Below are positions 46,199 to 58,479 of a DNA stretch of 64,000 nucleotides, one piece after another (within the stretch, counting starts at the first letter, position 1; every line of letters begins with the position of its first letter). The notes under the pieces were generated by a model. That model searched no databases and was not told the DNA's origin. It saw nothing but the letters and a program-made list of their open reading frames with translations. Made by a program: the position numbers and the translations under genes. This DNA is from Avena insularis (lineage: Eukaryota; Streptophyta; Magnoliopsida; Poales; Poaceae): assembly GCA_023614405.1 (NCBI GenBank), contig CM042687.1, positions 67,810,992-67,874,991 on the forward strand, given 5' to 3'.

Positions 46199-46345
46199 GA
46201 TCTTCAGTCATTGATTGGTAGATGCCCTGAGTGGATCTTCAGTCTTTGATTGGTAGATACCTTGGGTGTTTTTGCCAAGCAAATCTTTAGTCTTTGATTG
46301 GTAGATGCCCTGAGTGGATCTTCAGTCTTTGATTGGTAGATGTCT
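46199..46345 (+). repeat. Minisatellite with higher-order structure in solo LTR
   Basis: GATTGGTAGAT starts at 46213, 46248, 46296 and 46331, spacings 35, 48 and 35 bp, that is a two-unit block of 83 bp repeated twice. It is absent from the related LTR at 1-3598 (near 3050). Confidence 0.8.
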
Positions 46346-46833
46346 TGGAAAGTTTTTGCCAAACAAAACTTAGTATTTTCAAAATGATAGGAAAAATCTA
46401 TTTTGAGCAAAGCAAGCCTCAGCTCCACTTAGCCAAATGCATATAGATGATAGATCCACTATACTACCAAAGTATCACTTGCCAATACAATTCAAATGTA
46501 TTGACCCCTTGTGGCTGTAACTTGTAATGTTGCAGGTTTGATTGATTTTAGTGAAGATTGATTGATTAGGATTACAAAGTCTACAACCAACATCTGCCTG
46601 TGGCAATTTGAAGATGAAGGACCCATGACTATAGTTATTCTGCTGCAATGTAATGTAATAGCCTAATGAGCTATGTATTAATGTAATAAAATTATGTTAT
46701 TCCTGGTTATAAAGTTGTATTATGACCTTTGTTTCTTGATATTACATCTAAACTGTGGATGCTAGCTTTTGATCCAGGGACTAGCATTGTAAACACAGGG
46801 GGCTCAATCTTATTAAAGGTTGGGGACCCTACA

Positions 46834-46945
46834 CATGTTATGATAGTTCAAATACATGGGTCAGCTACCAAAGCTAGAAAATTTTGCAAGGCCATACCTA
46901 TCAGAATACATGGAATAGATTTTTATTCCAATTTAATAGTACTTG
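46834..46945 (+). pseudogene. Element D protease, part 2
   Basis: Resumes the frame of 42117 with MIVQIHGSATKARKF and IHGIDFYSNLIVL, then is cut by element E at 46946 after ACTTG. One complete codon frame spans both junctions. Confidence 0.82.
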
Positions 46946-49900
46946 TGTAACACCCTCGCCTAATAAGGCTGAGTTCATGTGTATAGTGCCAATCCCTGGA
47001 TCGGTTCACTGGCACACAAAGTACAAAATGATACCAAATATAACTATGCATTATAAATACAACGAATATGATCCAGAATTTACATTATTTATTCGGGTAT
47101 ATAGCGGAAAATGAATACAAGGTAGATCTCCATCCTTCAAATGTGCCACAGGCGAACAATTGTTGAGTGGAGTCTCGCGACCTATGAACGATCACTCAGA
47201 TACGATATAACCTGCAATATGAAACGTTGCAGCCAGGAATGGTCAATACATTGAATGTATGGCAAGTAGGCTAAAGTGGTTAACAACAGATCTATCAACT
47301 ACATGCTTATTTGGCCAAGTGGAGTTCAGGATCATTTGCATAAAGCAACAGATTTATCCTAACATTTGTAACAAAGTAGTCCAATACGATAAATAGGATA
47401 CTCTGGTTCACTCCCAGGTGCTCCTACCCAATTATGTTCACCCAACAAGTTTTAAGTAATTAAGAAATAAGGATGAGTGAGAAATATCATAGCATCAGTA
47501 TCAGGTCGCTCAAATTGTCCATAACTGGGGACACGGCTTAGCACATAGTTTATACACCCTGCAGGGGCTTGTACACTTTACCCATGTGACCTGGCCAACC
47601 GAGCTCGGACCACCACACTCATATTGTGTGATGATAGGGAGAAGTCCAAGACGAGACAATTCGGAAAGAGCTTCCTAAACCCATCCATGCACCATACCAA
47701 CCTACACTATTCTACATCTCTGGCTACGTAGGGTTCGAGTCGCCACAACCTACTAAGTCCAGCCAGCCACCCACTCTTACTGGCACATGGTTGCACACGA
47801 AAGCTACCAAACAAAGAAACCAATCCTTTCTCTGTGTCCTGGGCGGCATTCCCCACCATAACCCACACTCGATGACCCAATCAATGCCATTCCGCCCAGG
47901 TGGTTCATTAAAAACATATTGGTTTGTCATTTAGCAAAACATAAGCCTTTCAAAACATATAACTTTTCATGATGTGATTCCCTTCCTCGTCTAAATAGCA
48001 TAGCTAAGAAACCTACCAATACGATGGCTCATAAACAAGGAATTCTAGGGAATATTATGGGACATAGCATAGCATATACACATCAATTCCTACATATGCA
48101 ATTCTACAAAAACATCTACAATGCATAGGAAAACAGTAGGACATTTATGACCAAGTTAGCACCACTTGCCTTTGTTGTAGATGTAGTCGATTAGATAATC
48201 CTCACAATCCTCATAGATATAATGGTTGCACTCGTTATAACCACAATACTTGCAATCATAGTAGTTGCAATCACACACGTTGCACTCCTCACAATCTATC
48301 GATCAAACAATTGCATACAACATAAACAATAGCACATAGAGATCAAACAAATACAACAAATGCATGCATGACAATTTAATAAGTCACAATGGTTGTTATT
48401 TTAGTTCTCTAAACAATACTAAAGTATATGATGCATGAAAGAGACCAATTAATGCAACGGAGTACTTGTTATTAATAATTACTTGCCAATATAGGGGTTT
48501 TAATAGTTCTGTTGTAGTGCTTATTCTAACTATCGAATTAAATTTGTTTCTTGGGTTCACTGGATAGAGGACGTTAATACGAACCAGTAGGCGTTGGATT
48601 CAACCTAATCGGAGTTATAGATCTTTTTGTCTGATTTAAATAGTGTTTAATGGGTTTTAAATGATTCATATAGTTTCTGTTGCCTACAAATCAAACTAAA
48701 ATTGTATCTGTAATCTCCACGGAATTTTGATTCCAAGGACATATTATTTGTAATTTTCTGAGCAGTATTCGAATTACTATGATTTTAATACTCTAAATAA
48801 GCCATTAATCTATTTATTTAATTTCTACGAAACCTTATAGTATTTTTCTGAACCATTTGCAAATTGATGATCTACATGGAACCAACTTTCCATCCGTATA
48901 TCATTTATATTTTTGTGACAAGCAATTAATTTACTATGAATTTAATGATTTATAAAGCCATTCAAACTAACTAAATTGCTACGGGGTAAATAGTCCGCAA
49001 AATCTGGATCGAACCAGATATTATTAATCTACATTATAGTAGCTTCAATTTGATATATTGTTCATATTTTTCGGAGTTACAGATAATTTCCTATGAATTT
49101 ATTAACATAAAAGACCATTAAAACTAATTAAGTTACTGCATTAAACGCATACTGTAAAGGTTGAATCTAATGCCATATTAATATTCTACACATTTTTCTG
49201 AATCCATTGATATATTATTTGCTATTTTTGGATCTACAAATCTTTTTATATGATTTTTGCAAGTTTGCACAATTTTCTGCAAATTAAATTCAATTTCAAA
49301 TCTACAGGAAATATTCCCTGGAAATATTCTATGCTGACTAGGACGCGGGGCTGACCTGGTGTTGACACGTGGTGAGATCCGGTTGGCTCGTACCCCTTCG
49401 CGGAATCGATCTAATCCTGGCCGTTGGGATGAGATTTAGTGGTTAGGAGAGGAGATTGACCCGATATTGCCTCAGAATAGACAAGATATAGATCTGTGTT
49501 AGAGAGACAAATTCATAGGTCAAATTGAAAACTTACAACATGAAAGTTGTGGGGAATCATTAGTCCTACCTTCTCACGAAAGGAATTCGGATTTGAAGAA
49601 ACGAGCGCGAGTACATCTTGGATTTACATCGTCATATCTGAAATATTGCGGTGCGAAATTCTCCGGCTGCGGTCGATGAAAAGAGGTGAGGTTTGTCGGG
49701 ATTGAAAGATTTCGACGAGATTTACAACTTTCATTTTTTGGCCGAAGGCAAACGACGAAGTCTAGATGGGTTAATAAACAAAATAAGATTCGGGCATGTG
49801 TAGATTCGGGATGTCGAGAAGGGAAACTCGTACAGTTGTAGCTCCACGAGCTTATATGGAGATTTAGGATGGTGTAGAGATAGGTCTTGGAGTAGGGAAC

Positions 49901-50593
49901 AAGTAAAAACAAACAGAAGTCGATTCGGAGTTGTAGATAAAAATATATAGGAGTTTGAATAGAGATAGGTGTAGAAAACTGATGTTTGCACGCTTTTTAA
50001 AGCACCTGGAAACGATCCGTTCTTCACCTACGCTGGATGGTTGGTCGGCTGCTTGCTGGGCCGCCGGCTGGCCCATTAGTTTTTTTTACTTTTTCTTTTT
50101 CTTTTTCTAGTTTCGTATTTTCTTTATATCTTTTGCATATGAACTCCAAATGATATGATTCTTGTTTCTAATTTTTTCTAAAATCAAATAGATCATTGTA
50201 GGATCATATTTATAATTTTTTACTAGTTTTCAAGTAGTGGATTTATAAATCCTTGTATATTTCATTTTATTTATATCTTTATTGGTTTGTATTCATTCGA
50301 TAACTTTTCATAATAGCTCCAAATGAGCTCAATTTTGTTTCTAAAATTTTGTAATATTAATTGTATCTTTTTAGGTTGTAATTTAGAAATAATCTCTGTC
50401 TTAGCAATAGTGGGTTTTTTATAAAACCAATTTAATTCCCTTTAGGGACAAAGTGGCACATACTATTTGGGGTTTTAGACCTTTATTTTTATTTAGGAAT
50501 TTTTCTTGATGCAAATATGCAATGCAATGCTGATGAATATCATGCAAATGCAATTTTTTCTAGTCCCAATTTCTAAAATCTTGGGATGTGACG
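46946..50593 (-). repeat. Element E 3' LTR
   Basis: 3648 bp, from TGTAACACCC to GATGTGACG. It contains about 110 bp near 48460-48570 that the 5' LTR lacks. Confidence 0.92.
47838..47900 (-). repeat. 9-bp inverted repeat in element E 3' LTR, compensatory variant
   Basis: Plus-strand arms CCTGGGCGG (47838-47846) and CCGCCCAGG (47892-47900). Both arms differ from the other families at the paired position, so pairing is kept. Confidence 0.72.
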
Positions 50594-50900
50594 GACTAAA
50601 CCCCTTAAGATGAATCTTGTCCCGAGATTCGGAATGGCTAGCAAACGTATGGGTGTTGATGTCGAGGCTAACCCCCTTAAGAAAATTAAACTTGCATCTC
50701 CAACGATAGTTGATAAGCTATATCTTGTTCTTCCTCCCTCTAGGATTGTGAGTGTAGTATCAAGTTGTGCACCAACAATTCAAGCTTCTTATTTAACCAT
50801 CCAGTCTATGTCTACTATTACTACTATGTCATGTGAATCCAATATAATCTAGCTAGTGGGAATTTTTTATGTGCTCCAATCTCTATGGTTTAAGCTCAAC
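50594..50900 (-). pseudogene. Polypurine tract, tail and protease relic of element E
   Basis: Next to the 3' LTR lies a decayed polypurine tract (CTTAAGGGGTTTAG, minus) and about 50 bp matching the pol end of element A. A conserved CTTAAGGGGGTTAG (minus, 50668-50681) follows. Beyond it the minus strand is a decayed protease (VDIDWMVK corresponds to A's GMDWMTK). RT, RNase H and integrase are missing between the two tracts. Confidence 0.6.
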
Positions 50901-52222
50901 GCCGGATCTTTGCTATGGTTTAAAGGCACTCGAGATTCGCAAAGTCAACAATACAAGAGCGAATAACAAGAGTAGTAGGAATGGTGATCAATCCATCCTG
51001 CACCCAAATCATTACACTGTATGAGGATAGGTGAATCACGTTTTTCTATCACTCGGGCATCCTCACTTGTCTTGAAGAATGTTTCCATGGGCACGAACTA
51101 ATTCTCTATGTAGACTCCCATGTATTCAATCAACAAAGCTACTACTAAAACTAAACTATCGATACTTCAACTTTCAGGTTGCGTAATCTACTACATAACA
51201 TCATTTCAACACTTCATACTCCCACATCTCTTTTTTCCATTAGATAAAGCATTCTCCTTCCTAAATGCATTGTGTTGTCAAACCTTCCACTTAACACATC
51301 ATTATATCTCCAAGGGTTCAAGATAGGGAAGAATAGATTCTATAGGAAAGAAACGACTAAGAAAATAATCCTACCCATAACTATATGAAGCAATCAATGT
51401 CACAAACAAGGAAACAATCATAGGCGATCGACACACAATCAAACACTTGTATAATAACATTACAGGGGTCTAAATATATCACTATATAACCACAAAATAG
51501 TTTGAAAGCATTAGGAACAATACTAGAGTAAAACATAGCAACATATAAGCAATAAACAAAATCTGTCAAAACGGTACAACAGACTTCAAGAATTTTACTG
51601 GCCGACATAAACTCGTCAGGAATTTTAGACAATTTTTGTGCATATACTACAGGTAATTATGCTCCATATCCTATTTTTTCCATTTTTCTGAATTACCAAT
51701 AAAATATGAAATATCGCGCGGTACAACAGGTCAAGCAGAAAACTGCAGCAGTAATTCCACGAATTTCAATCAATTCACACAATTAAAATAATTTTAAAAA
51801 CCACACAAAAACTCCAGAAACTTTAGAGTTTCAAAACAACAGATCCTAAACAAGGCATGACACGATATGGTTCAGTATAAACAATCAAGCAACCTATATT
51901 GTCATACCACATAAGTTGGTAAGAACAATACCCTAACACGATAGCGATGATCTCCTAAAGAGATAGAACATGGTGGTCTAGACCTAACCAAACTTGATGA
52001 GATATTTATTTATGTCATACTATTTGTTCTTTTACTTGTAGTCAAACTCTCATATAGGTATCATAAGAATGGACAACTACAAATTTTGAACAAGAAAAGG
52101 TTATAGAAAAATATAGACAAGAATATAAGAGTTCTAATAAGTGGAAAATATGATAGTTATCCCAATAGAGGTCTTCTATTACTAATCCATTTCTAAGGTC
52201 ACGATCCTACAGTTAACACACA
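50901..52222 (-). other. Remaining internal region of element E, no coding sequence
   Basis: AT-rich, with many stops in all frames. Near 52180-52222 it resembles the leader of element A before the primer site. I see no gag or pre-gag ORF. Confidence 0.6.
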
Positions 52223-52234
52223 GCTCTGATACCA
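52223..52234 (-). other. Primer binding site of element E (initiator tRNA-Met)
   Basis: The minus strand reads TGGTATCAGAGC three bases after the 5' LTR. Confidence 0.88.
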
Positions 52235-52237
52235 TCT

Positions 52238-55200
52238 TGTAACACCCTCGCCTGATAAGGCTGAGTTCATGTGTATAGTGCCAATCCCTGAATCAGTTCA
52301 CTGGCACACAAAGTACAAAATGATACCAAATATAACTGTGCATTATAAATACAACGAATATGATCCAGAATTTACATTATTTATTCGAGTACATAGCAGA
52401 AAATGAATACAAGGTAGATCTCCATCCTTCAAATGTGCCATAGGAGAACAATTGTTGAGTGGAGTCTCGCGACCTATGAACGATCACTCTGATACGATAT
52501 AACCTGCAACATAAAACGTTGCAGCCACGAATGGTCAATACATTGAATGTATGGCAAGTAGGCTAAAGTGGTTAACAACAGATCTATCAACTACATGCTT
52601 ATTTGGCCAAGTGGAGTTCATGCTCATTTGCATAAAGCAACAGTTTTATCCTAACATTTATAACAAAGTAGTTTTCCAATACGATAAATAGGACACTCTG
52701 GTTCACTCCCAGGTGCTCCTACCCAATTATGTTCACCCAACAAGTTTTAAATAATTAAGAAATAAGGATGAGTGAGAAATATCATAGCATCAGTATCAGG
52801 TCGCTCAAATTGTCCATAACCGGGGACACGGCTAAGCACTTAGTTTATACAACCTGCAGAGGTTTGTACACTTTACCCATGTGACCTAGCCAACCCAGCT
52901 CAGACCACCACACTCATATTGTGTGATGATAGGGAGAAGTCCAAGACGAGACAATTCGGGAAGAGCTTCCCAAACCCATCCACACACCGTACCAACCTAC
53001 ACTACTCTACATCTCTGGCTACGTAGGGTTCGAGTCGCCACAACCTACTAAGTCTAGCCAGCCACCCACTCTTACTAGCACATGGTTGCACACGAAAGCT
53101 ACCAAACAAAGAAACCAATCCTTTCTCAGTGTCCTGGGCGGCATTCCCCACCATAATCCACACTCGATGACCCAATCAATGCCATTCCGCCCAGGTGGTT
53201 CATTAAAAACATATTGTTTTGTCATTTAGCAAAACATAAGCTTTCAAAACATATAACTTTTCATGATGTGATTCCCTTCCTGGTCTAAATAGCGTAGCTA
53301 AGCAATCTACCAATACGATGGCTCATAAACAAGGAATTCTAGGGAATAATATGGGACATAGCATAGCATATACACATCAATTTCTACATATGCAATTCTA
53401 CAAAAACATCTACAATGCATAGGAAAACAGTAGGACATTTATGACCAAGATAGCACCACTTGCCTTTGTTGTAGATGTAGTCGATTAGATAATCCTCACA
53501 ATCCTCATAGATATAATGGTTGCACTCGTTATAACCACAATACTTTCAATCATAGTAGTTGCAATCACACACGTTGCACTCCTCGCAATCTATCGATCAA
53601 ACAATTGCATACAACATAAACAATAGCACATAGAGATCAAACAAATACAACAAATGCATGCATGACAATTTAGTAAGTCACAATGGTTGTTATTTTAGTT
53701 CTCTAAACAATACTAAAGTATATGATGCATGAAAGAGACCAATTAATGCAAACCAGTAGGCGTTAATACGAACCAGTAGGCGTTGGATTCAACCTAATCG
53801 TAGTTATAGATCTTTTTTTCTGATTTAAATAGTGTTTAATGGGTTTTAAATGATACATATAGTTTCTGTTGCCTAAAAATCAAACTAAAATTATATCTGT
53901 AATCTCCACGGAATTGTGATTCCAGGGACATATTATTTGTAATTTTCTTAGCAGTATTCGAATTACTATGATTTTAATACTCTAAATAAGCCATTAATCT
54001 ATTTATTTAATTGCTGCGAAACCTTACAGTATTTGCCTGAACCATTTGCATATTGATGATCTACATGGAACCAGCTTTCCATCGGTATATCATTTATATT
54101 TTTGTGACAAGCAATTAATTTAATATGAATTTAATGATTTATAAAGCCATTCAAACTAATTAAAGTGCTACTGGGTAAATATTCCGCAAAAGCTGGATCC
54201 AACAAGATATTATTAATCTACATTATAGTAACTTCAATTTGATATATTGTTCATATTTTTCGGAGTTACAAATAATTTCCTATGAATTTATTAACCTAAG
54301 AGACCATTAAAACTAATTAAGTTACTGCAGTAAACGCATACTGTAAAGGTTGAATCTAATGCCATATTAATATTCTACACATTTTTTGAATCCATTGATA
54401 TATTATTTGCTATTTTTGGATCTACGAATCTTTTTATATGATTTTTGCAAGTTTGCACAATTTTCTGAAAATTAAATTCAATTTCAAATCTACAGGAAAT
54501 ATTCCCTAGGAATATTCTATGCTGACTGGGACGCAGGGCTGACCTGGCATTGACACGTGGCGAGATCCGGTTGGCTCGTACCCCTTCGCGGAATCTATCT
54601 AATCCTAGCTGTTGGGATGAGATCCAGTGGTTAGGAGAGGAGATTGACCCGATTTTGGCTCAGAATAGAGAAGAAATAGATCTATGTTAGATAGACAAAT
54701 CCATAGGTCAAATTGAAAAACTTACAACATGAAAGTTGTGGGGAATCATTAGTCCTACCTTCTCACCAAAGGAATTTGGATTTGAAGAAACGAGCGCGAG
54801 TACATCTTGGATTTACACCGTCATATCTGAAATATTGCGGTGCAAAATTCTCCGGCTGTGGTGGATGAAAAGAGGTGAGGTTTGTCGGGATCGAAATATT
54901 TCGACGAGATCTACAACTTTCGTTTTTTGGCCGAAGGCAAACGACGAAGTCTAGATGGGTGAATAAACGAAATAAGATTCGGGCATGTGTAGATTCGGGA
55001 TTTCGAGAAGGGAAACTCATACAGCTGTGGCTCCACGAGTTTATATGGAGATTTAGGATGGTGTAGAGATAGGTCTTGGAGTAGGGAACAAGTAGAAACA
55101 CACGGAAGTCGATTCGGAGTTGTAGATAAAAAGATATAGGAGTTTGAATAGAGATAGGTGTAGAAAACTGATGGTTGCACGCTTTTTAAAGCACCTGGAC

Positions 55201-55783
55201 ACGATCCGTTCTTCACCTACGTTGGCTGGTTGGTCGGCTGCTTGCTGGGTCGCCGGCTGGCCCATTAGTTTTTTTCCTTTTTCTTTTTCTTTTTCTAGTT
55301 TTATATTTTCTTTATATCTTTTGCATACGAACTCCAAATGATATGATTCTTGTTTCTAAATTTTTCTAAAATCAAATAGATCATTGTAGGATCATATTTA
55401 TAATTTTTTACTAGTTTGCAAGTAGTGGATTTATAAATCCTTGTATATTTCATTTTATTTATATCTTTATTTGTTTGTATTCATTCCATAACTTTTTCAT
55501 AATAGCTCCAAATGAGCTCAATTTTGTTTATAAAATTTTGTAATATTAATTGGACCTTTTTAGGCTATAATTTAGCAATAATCTATGCCTTAGAAATAGT
55601 GGGTTTTTATAAAACCAATTTAATTCCCTTTAGGGACAAAGTGGAACATACTATTTGGGGTTTTAGTCCTTTATTTTTATTTAGGAATTTTTCTTGATGC
55701 AAATATGAAATGCAATGCTGATGAATATCATGCAAATGCAATTTTTTTTCTAGTCCCAATTTCTAAAATCTTGGGATGTGACA
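52238..55783 (-). repeat. Element E 5' LTR
   Basis: 3546 bp. It lacks about 110 bp present in the 3' LTR; at the junction (about 53749-53785) AACCAGTAGGCGTT occurs twice. Confidence 0.92.
53133..53195 (-). repeat. 9-bp inverted repeat in element E 5' LTR, compensatory variant
   Basis: Plus-strand arms CCTGGGCGG (53133-53141) and CCGCCCAGG (53187-53195). Confidence 0.72.
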
Positions 55784-56443
55784 AGTTGGAACAAAAGGTT
55801 TGGAAGTAGTACTAGGAATGGATTGGATGTCGAAACATCAAGGATTAATAGACTGTGCCAAGAAAGCCATAACCATGACCAGTAGCACCGGAGTATCAGT
55901 AGAGCATGTGTCTGAGACGCTTCCCCGTCAATTCAAGTGCAACAAGATTTTAGTCCAATTAACCCTAGACCAAGTCAGAGTAGTCTGTGAATACCCCGGT
56001 GTGTTCCCAGATGAATTACCCGGTATTCCCTAGATCAGGATATCGAGTTTATCGTTAAACTAGTTCATGGAACTGGGCCCATAGCTCAGAGACCCTATAG
56101 TATGAGCCCAGATGAATTAGTGGAGCTCAAGAAGCAACTTGATGACATGTTGGGGAAAGGTCTGATACAACCAAGTGCATCGCCGTGGAGATCCCATGTT
56201 TTGTTTGTGGATAAGAAAGATGGTGCCACCCGTTTGTGTATGGATTACCGGAAGCTGAATGACATCACCATCTAGAACAAATACCCACAACCAAAGATAG
56301 AAGATCTATTTGACCAGCTGACTAGTGCCAGAGTGTTTTCTAAGATTAATCTTAGAACTGGTTATCATCAACTAAAGATCTATGCAACAGATGTCCCAAA
56401 GACTGCTTTCACTACCAGATATGGATTATATGAGTAGAATTTC
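55784..56443 (+). pseudogene. Element D protease end and RT fingers
   Basis: The frame resumes after E with GLEVVLGMDWMSKHQGLIDC and [18 protein letters not shown] small deletion shifts the frame at about 56030; then [19 protein letters not shown] and [18 protein letters not shown] follow. Stops at about 56274 and 56435 break RT. Confidence 0.83.
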
Positions 56444-57100
56444 ATGTCATTTGGATTAACCAATGCCCCCGTTTATTTCATGAATCTCATGAATAAGATT
56501 TTTAGGAACTTCTTGGATAATTTTGTTGTTATTTTTATCGATGGCATTCTGATCTATTCCAAGTCGGAAGAGGAATATGAGAAGCACCTAAGAACCATCC
56601 TTGAAACCCTTAGAGAGCATCAGTTGTATGCCAAGTTTATAAAATGCGAGTTCTGGTTAAAGGAAGTAGGATTCCTGGGACATATCTTGTCAGCAGGAGG
56701 AGTTGCCGTCGACCCTGCCAAGATTAAGGATGTTGAAGAATGGAAAGCCCCAATCTCTCAAACAGAAGTTCGTGCATTTCTTGGATTAGTGGCATATTAC
56801 CGCAAGTTTGTTGAAAGATTTTCAAGCATCGCAAGGCCGATGACCCAGCTGTTGAATAAAAACAAGAATTTTGAATGGACGGACAAATGTGAAGCAAGTT
56901 TTCAAGAGCTTAAGAAGAGATTCACTTCAGCCCCAATTTTTATCATGTCGGATAACACGAAGCCTTTTGATGTATATTGTGATGCATCCAAGATTGGTCT
57001 CGGATGTGTGTTGATGCAAGAAGGCAAAGTAATATCATATATGTCCCGACAACTGAAGCAACATGAGCAGAATTATCCACCCATGACTTCGAATTGGTAG
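56444..57100 (+). pseudogene. Element D reverse transcriptase-RNase H with damaged catalytic box
   Basis: [18 protein letters not shown] and [16 protein letters not shown] are typical RT. The catalytic box reads FIDG at 56534-56545, so its second Asp is Gly (GGC), which should abolish polymerase activity. RNase H begins [21 protein letters not shown] frameshift near 57095 separates it from [20 protein letters not shown]. The copy is inactive on this evidence. Confidence 0.87.
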
Positions 57101-58479
57101 CAGTAGTTTTATCCTTGAAGACATGGCATCATTACCTCATGGGTAACCGATGTGAGATTTATTCGGATCACAAGAGTCTGAAGTATATTTTCACCCAGAA
57201 GGAGCTGAATATGAGACACCAGAGATGGATAGAGTTAATAAAGGATTATGACCTTGACATTTACTACCACCCTGGCAAGGCCAATGTGGTAGCGGATGCT
57301 CTTAGTAGATTGCCGTGTAGATTAAACACCATGATTAAGAAAGATCAGCCAAGTTTGCATGAGGAGTTGTAGAATTTTAGAATGGAGATAGTTAGCAAAG
57401 GATTTCTAGCCAGTATTGAACTTCAACCCACTTTGATCAGTCAAATAAAGGAAGATCAGAAAGGAAATGCCAGTATTTATGAAATTAAGCGTTGTATCGG
57501 TATAGGGAAGGTACCCGGATTCATAGAAGATGAAGAAGGATTTCTATGGTATAAGGGACACATCTGTGTGCCAGCAGATTCAGAGTTGAAGCAAGTCATT
57601 TTGCAAGAAGCCCGTGATACTCTTTATTCTATTCATCCTGGAGGAACGAAGATGTATCAGGATTTGAAGGAGCAATTTTGGTGGCACAAGATGAAGAGAG
57701 AAGTCAGAATCTATATCGCCAAGTGTGATATCTGTCAGAGAGTCAAGGCGGAACTCCAGTGACCTGCAGGACTGTTGCAGCCATTGCAAATTCCAGAATG
57801 GAAATGGGATTCAGTTGGAATGGATTTCATAACCGGTTTTCCTACATATAGTAGAGGAAATGATTCTATTTGGGTCATAGTAGATAGACTGTCCAAAGTA
57901 TCTCATTCATACCCGTCAAGACCACTTATCAAAGATCGAAGCTGGCAGAGTTGTATATTGCTAGAATAGTTAGTCTGCACGGAACCCCCAAGACAATTGT
58001 GTTAGATCGAGGAACCCAGTTTACCTCAAGGTTTTGGAAGAAAGTCCAAGAAGGATCAGGAACCAAACTAAACTTTAGCACATCTTATCACCCGCAGACC
58101 GACGGACAAACAAAAAGTGTAAACTAGATACTAGAAGATATGCTGAGAGCCTGTGTACTAGAATATGGATCTAAATGGGAAGACTGCCTACCTTTTGCAG
58201 AATTCTTATATAACAACAGTTATCAGGCCAATTTGCAAATGGCCCCATTTGAGTTTTTGTATGGAAGGAAGTGTCGTACCCCTGAATTGGTCGCAAGTAG
58301 GAGAGAGTCAGATATTCAGACCAGACATCCTACGAGAATCCGAAGAGAAGGTTCACCAGATCCATGAGCACCTCAAGACCGCTCAATCCAGACAGAAGAG
58401 TTACGCTGACAAGAGACGTCGAGACCTGACCTTCAATATCGGATACTTTGTGTATCTCAAAGTATCACCCTTGAAATGA
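57094..58479 (+). pseudogene. Element D RNase H end and integrase
   Basis: Contains [18 protein letters not shown] and [18 protein letters not shown], then the zinc-finger region. The first His of the HHCC finger, present in element A (EAHNS), is Arg here (EARDT, about 57609); IHPGG and CDICQRV remain. The core has GMDFITGFP and VLDRGTQF, but the third catalytic residue is Lys (GQTKSVN, codon 58113-58115), followed by a stop at 58125-58127. A stop at about 57760 and frameshifts near 57900 and 58275 add to the damage. Confidence 0.85.

Larger units (their letters stand above)
42118..46833 (+). mobile_element. Solo LTR, chromovirus-like family
   Basis: 4716 bp from TGTCACATCCC to GGACCCTACA, flanked by a perfect target duplication CATGT (42113-42117 and 46834-46838) with no internal region, hence a solo LTR left by LTR-LTR recombination. 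It is the same family as the partial LTR at 1-3598. Contents: AT-rich head with a 144-bp duplication, GC-rich block (about 43320-44340), possible donor GTGAG (44224-44228), hairpin (45759-45849) and a minisatellite (46199-46345). No plausible gene. Confidence 0.93.
46946..55783 (-). mobile_element. Element E: non-autonomous Ty3/gypsy derivative related to element A
   Basis: LTRs at 46946-50593 and 52238-55783, TGTAACACCC to GATGTGACA (G in the left copy), flanked by ACTTG (46941-46945) and AGTTG (55784-55788). The internal region is only 1644 bp: primer site at the right, polypurine tract at the left, a short protease relic, and no RT or integrase. The 3' end (CCTTAAG.TGAATCT..CCCGAGATTCGG) and the leader near the primer site match element A, so E arose from a related chromovirus by internal deletion and would need another element's enzymes to move. 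Confidence 0.9.

Noticed and set aside
46199..46345. CRISPR-like spaced repeats
   Set aside because: Spacers are not unique, units are imperfect and this is plant LTR DNA.
46204..46428. Repeat-containing minus-strand ORF
   Set aside because: Minisatellite translated by chance.
50610..50852. 80-codon plus-strand ORF in element E
   Set aside because: Opposite strand of a decayed protease relic; no feature of its own.
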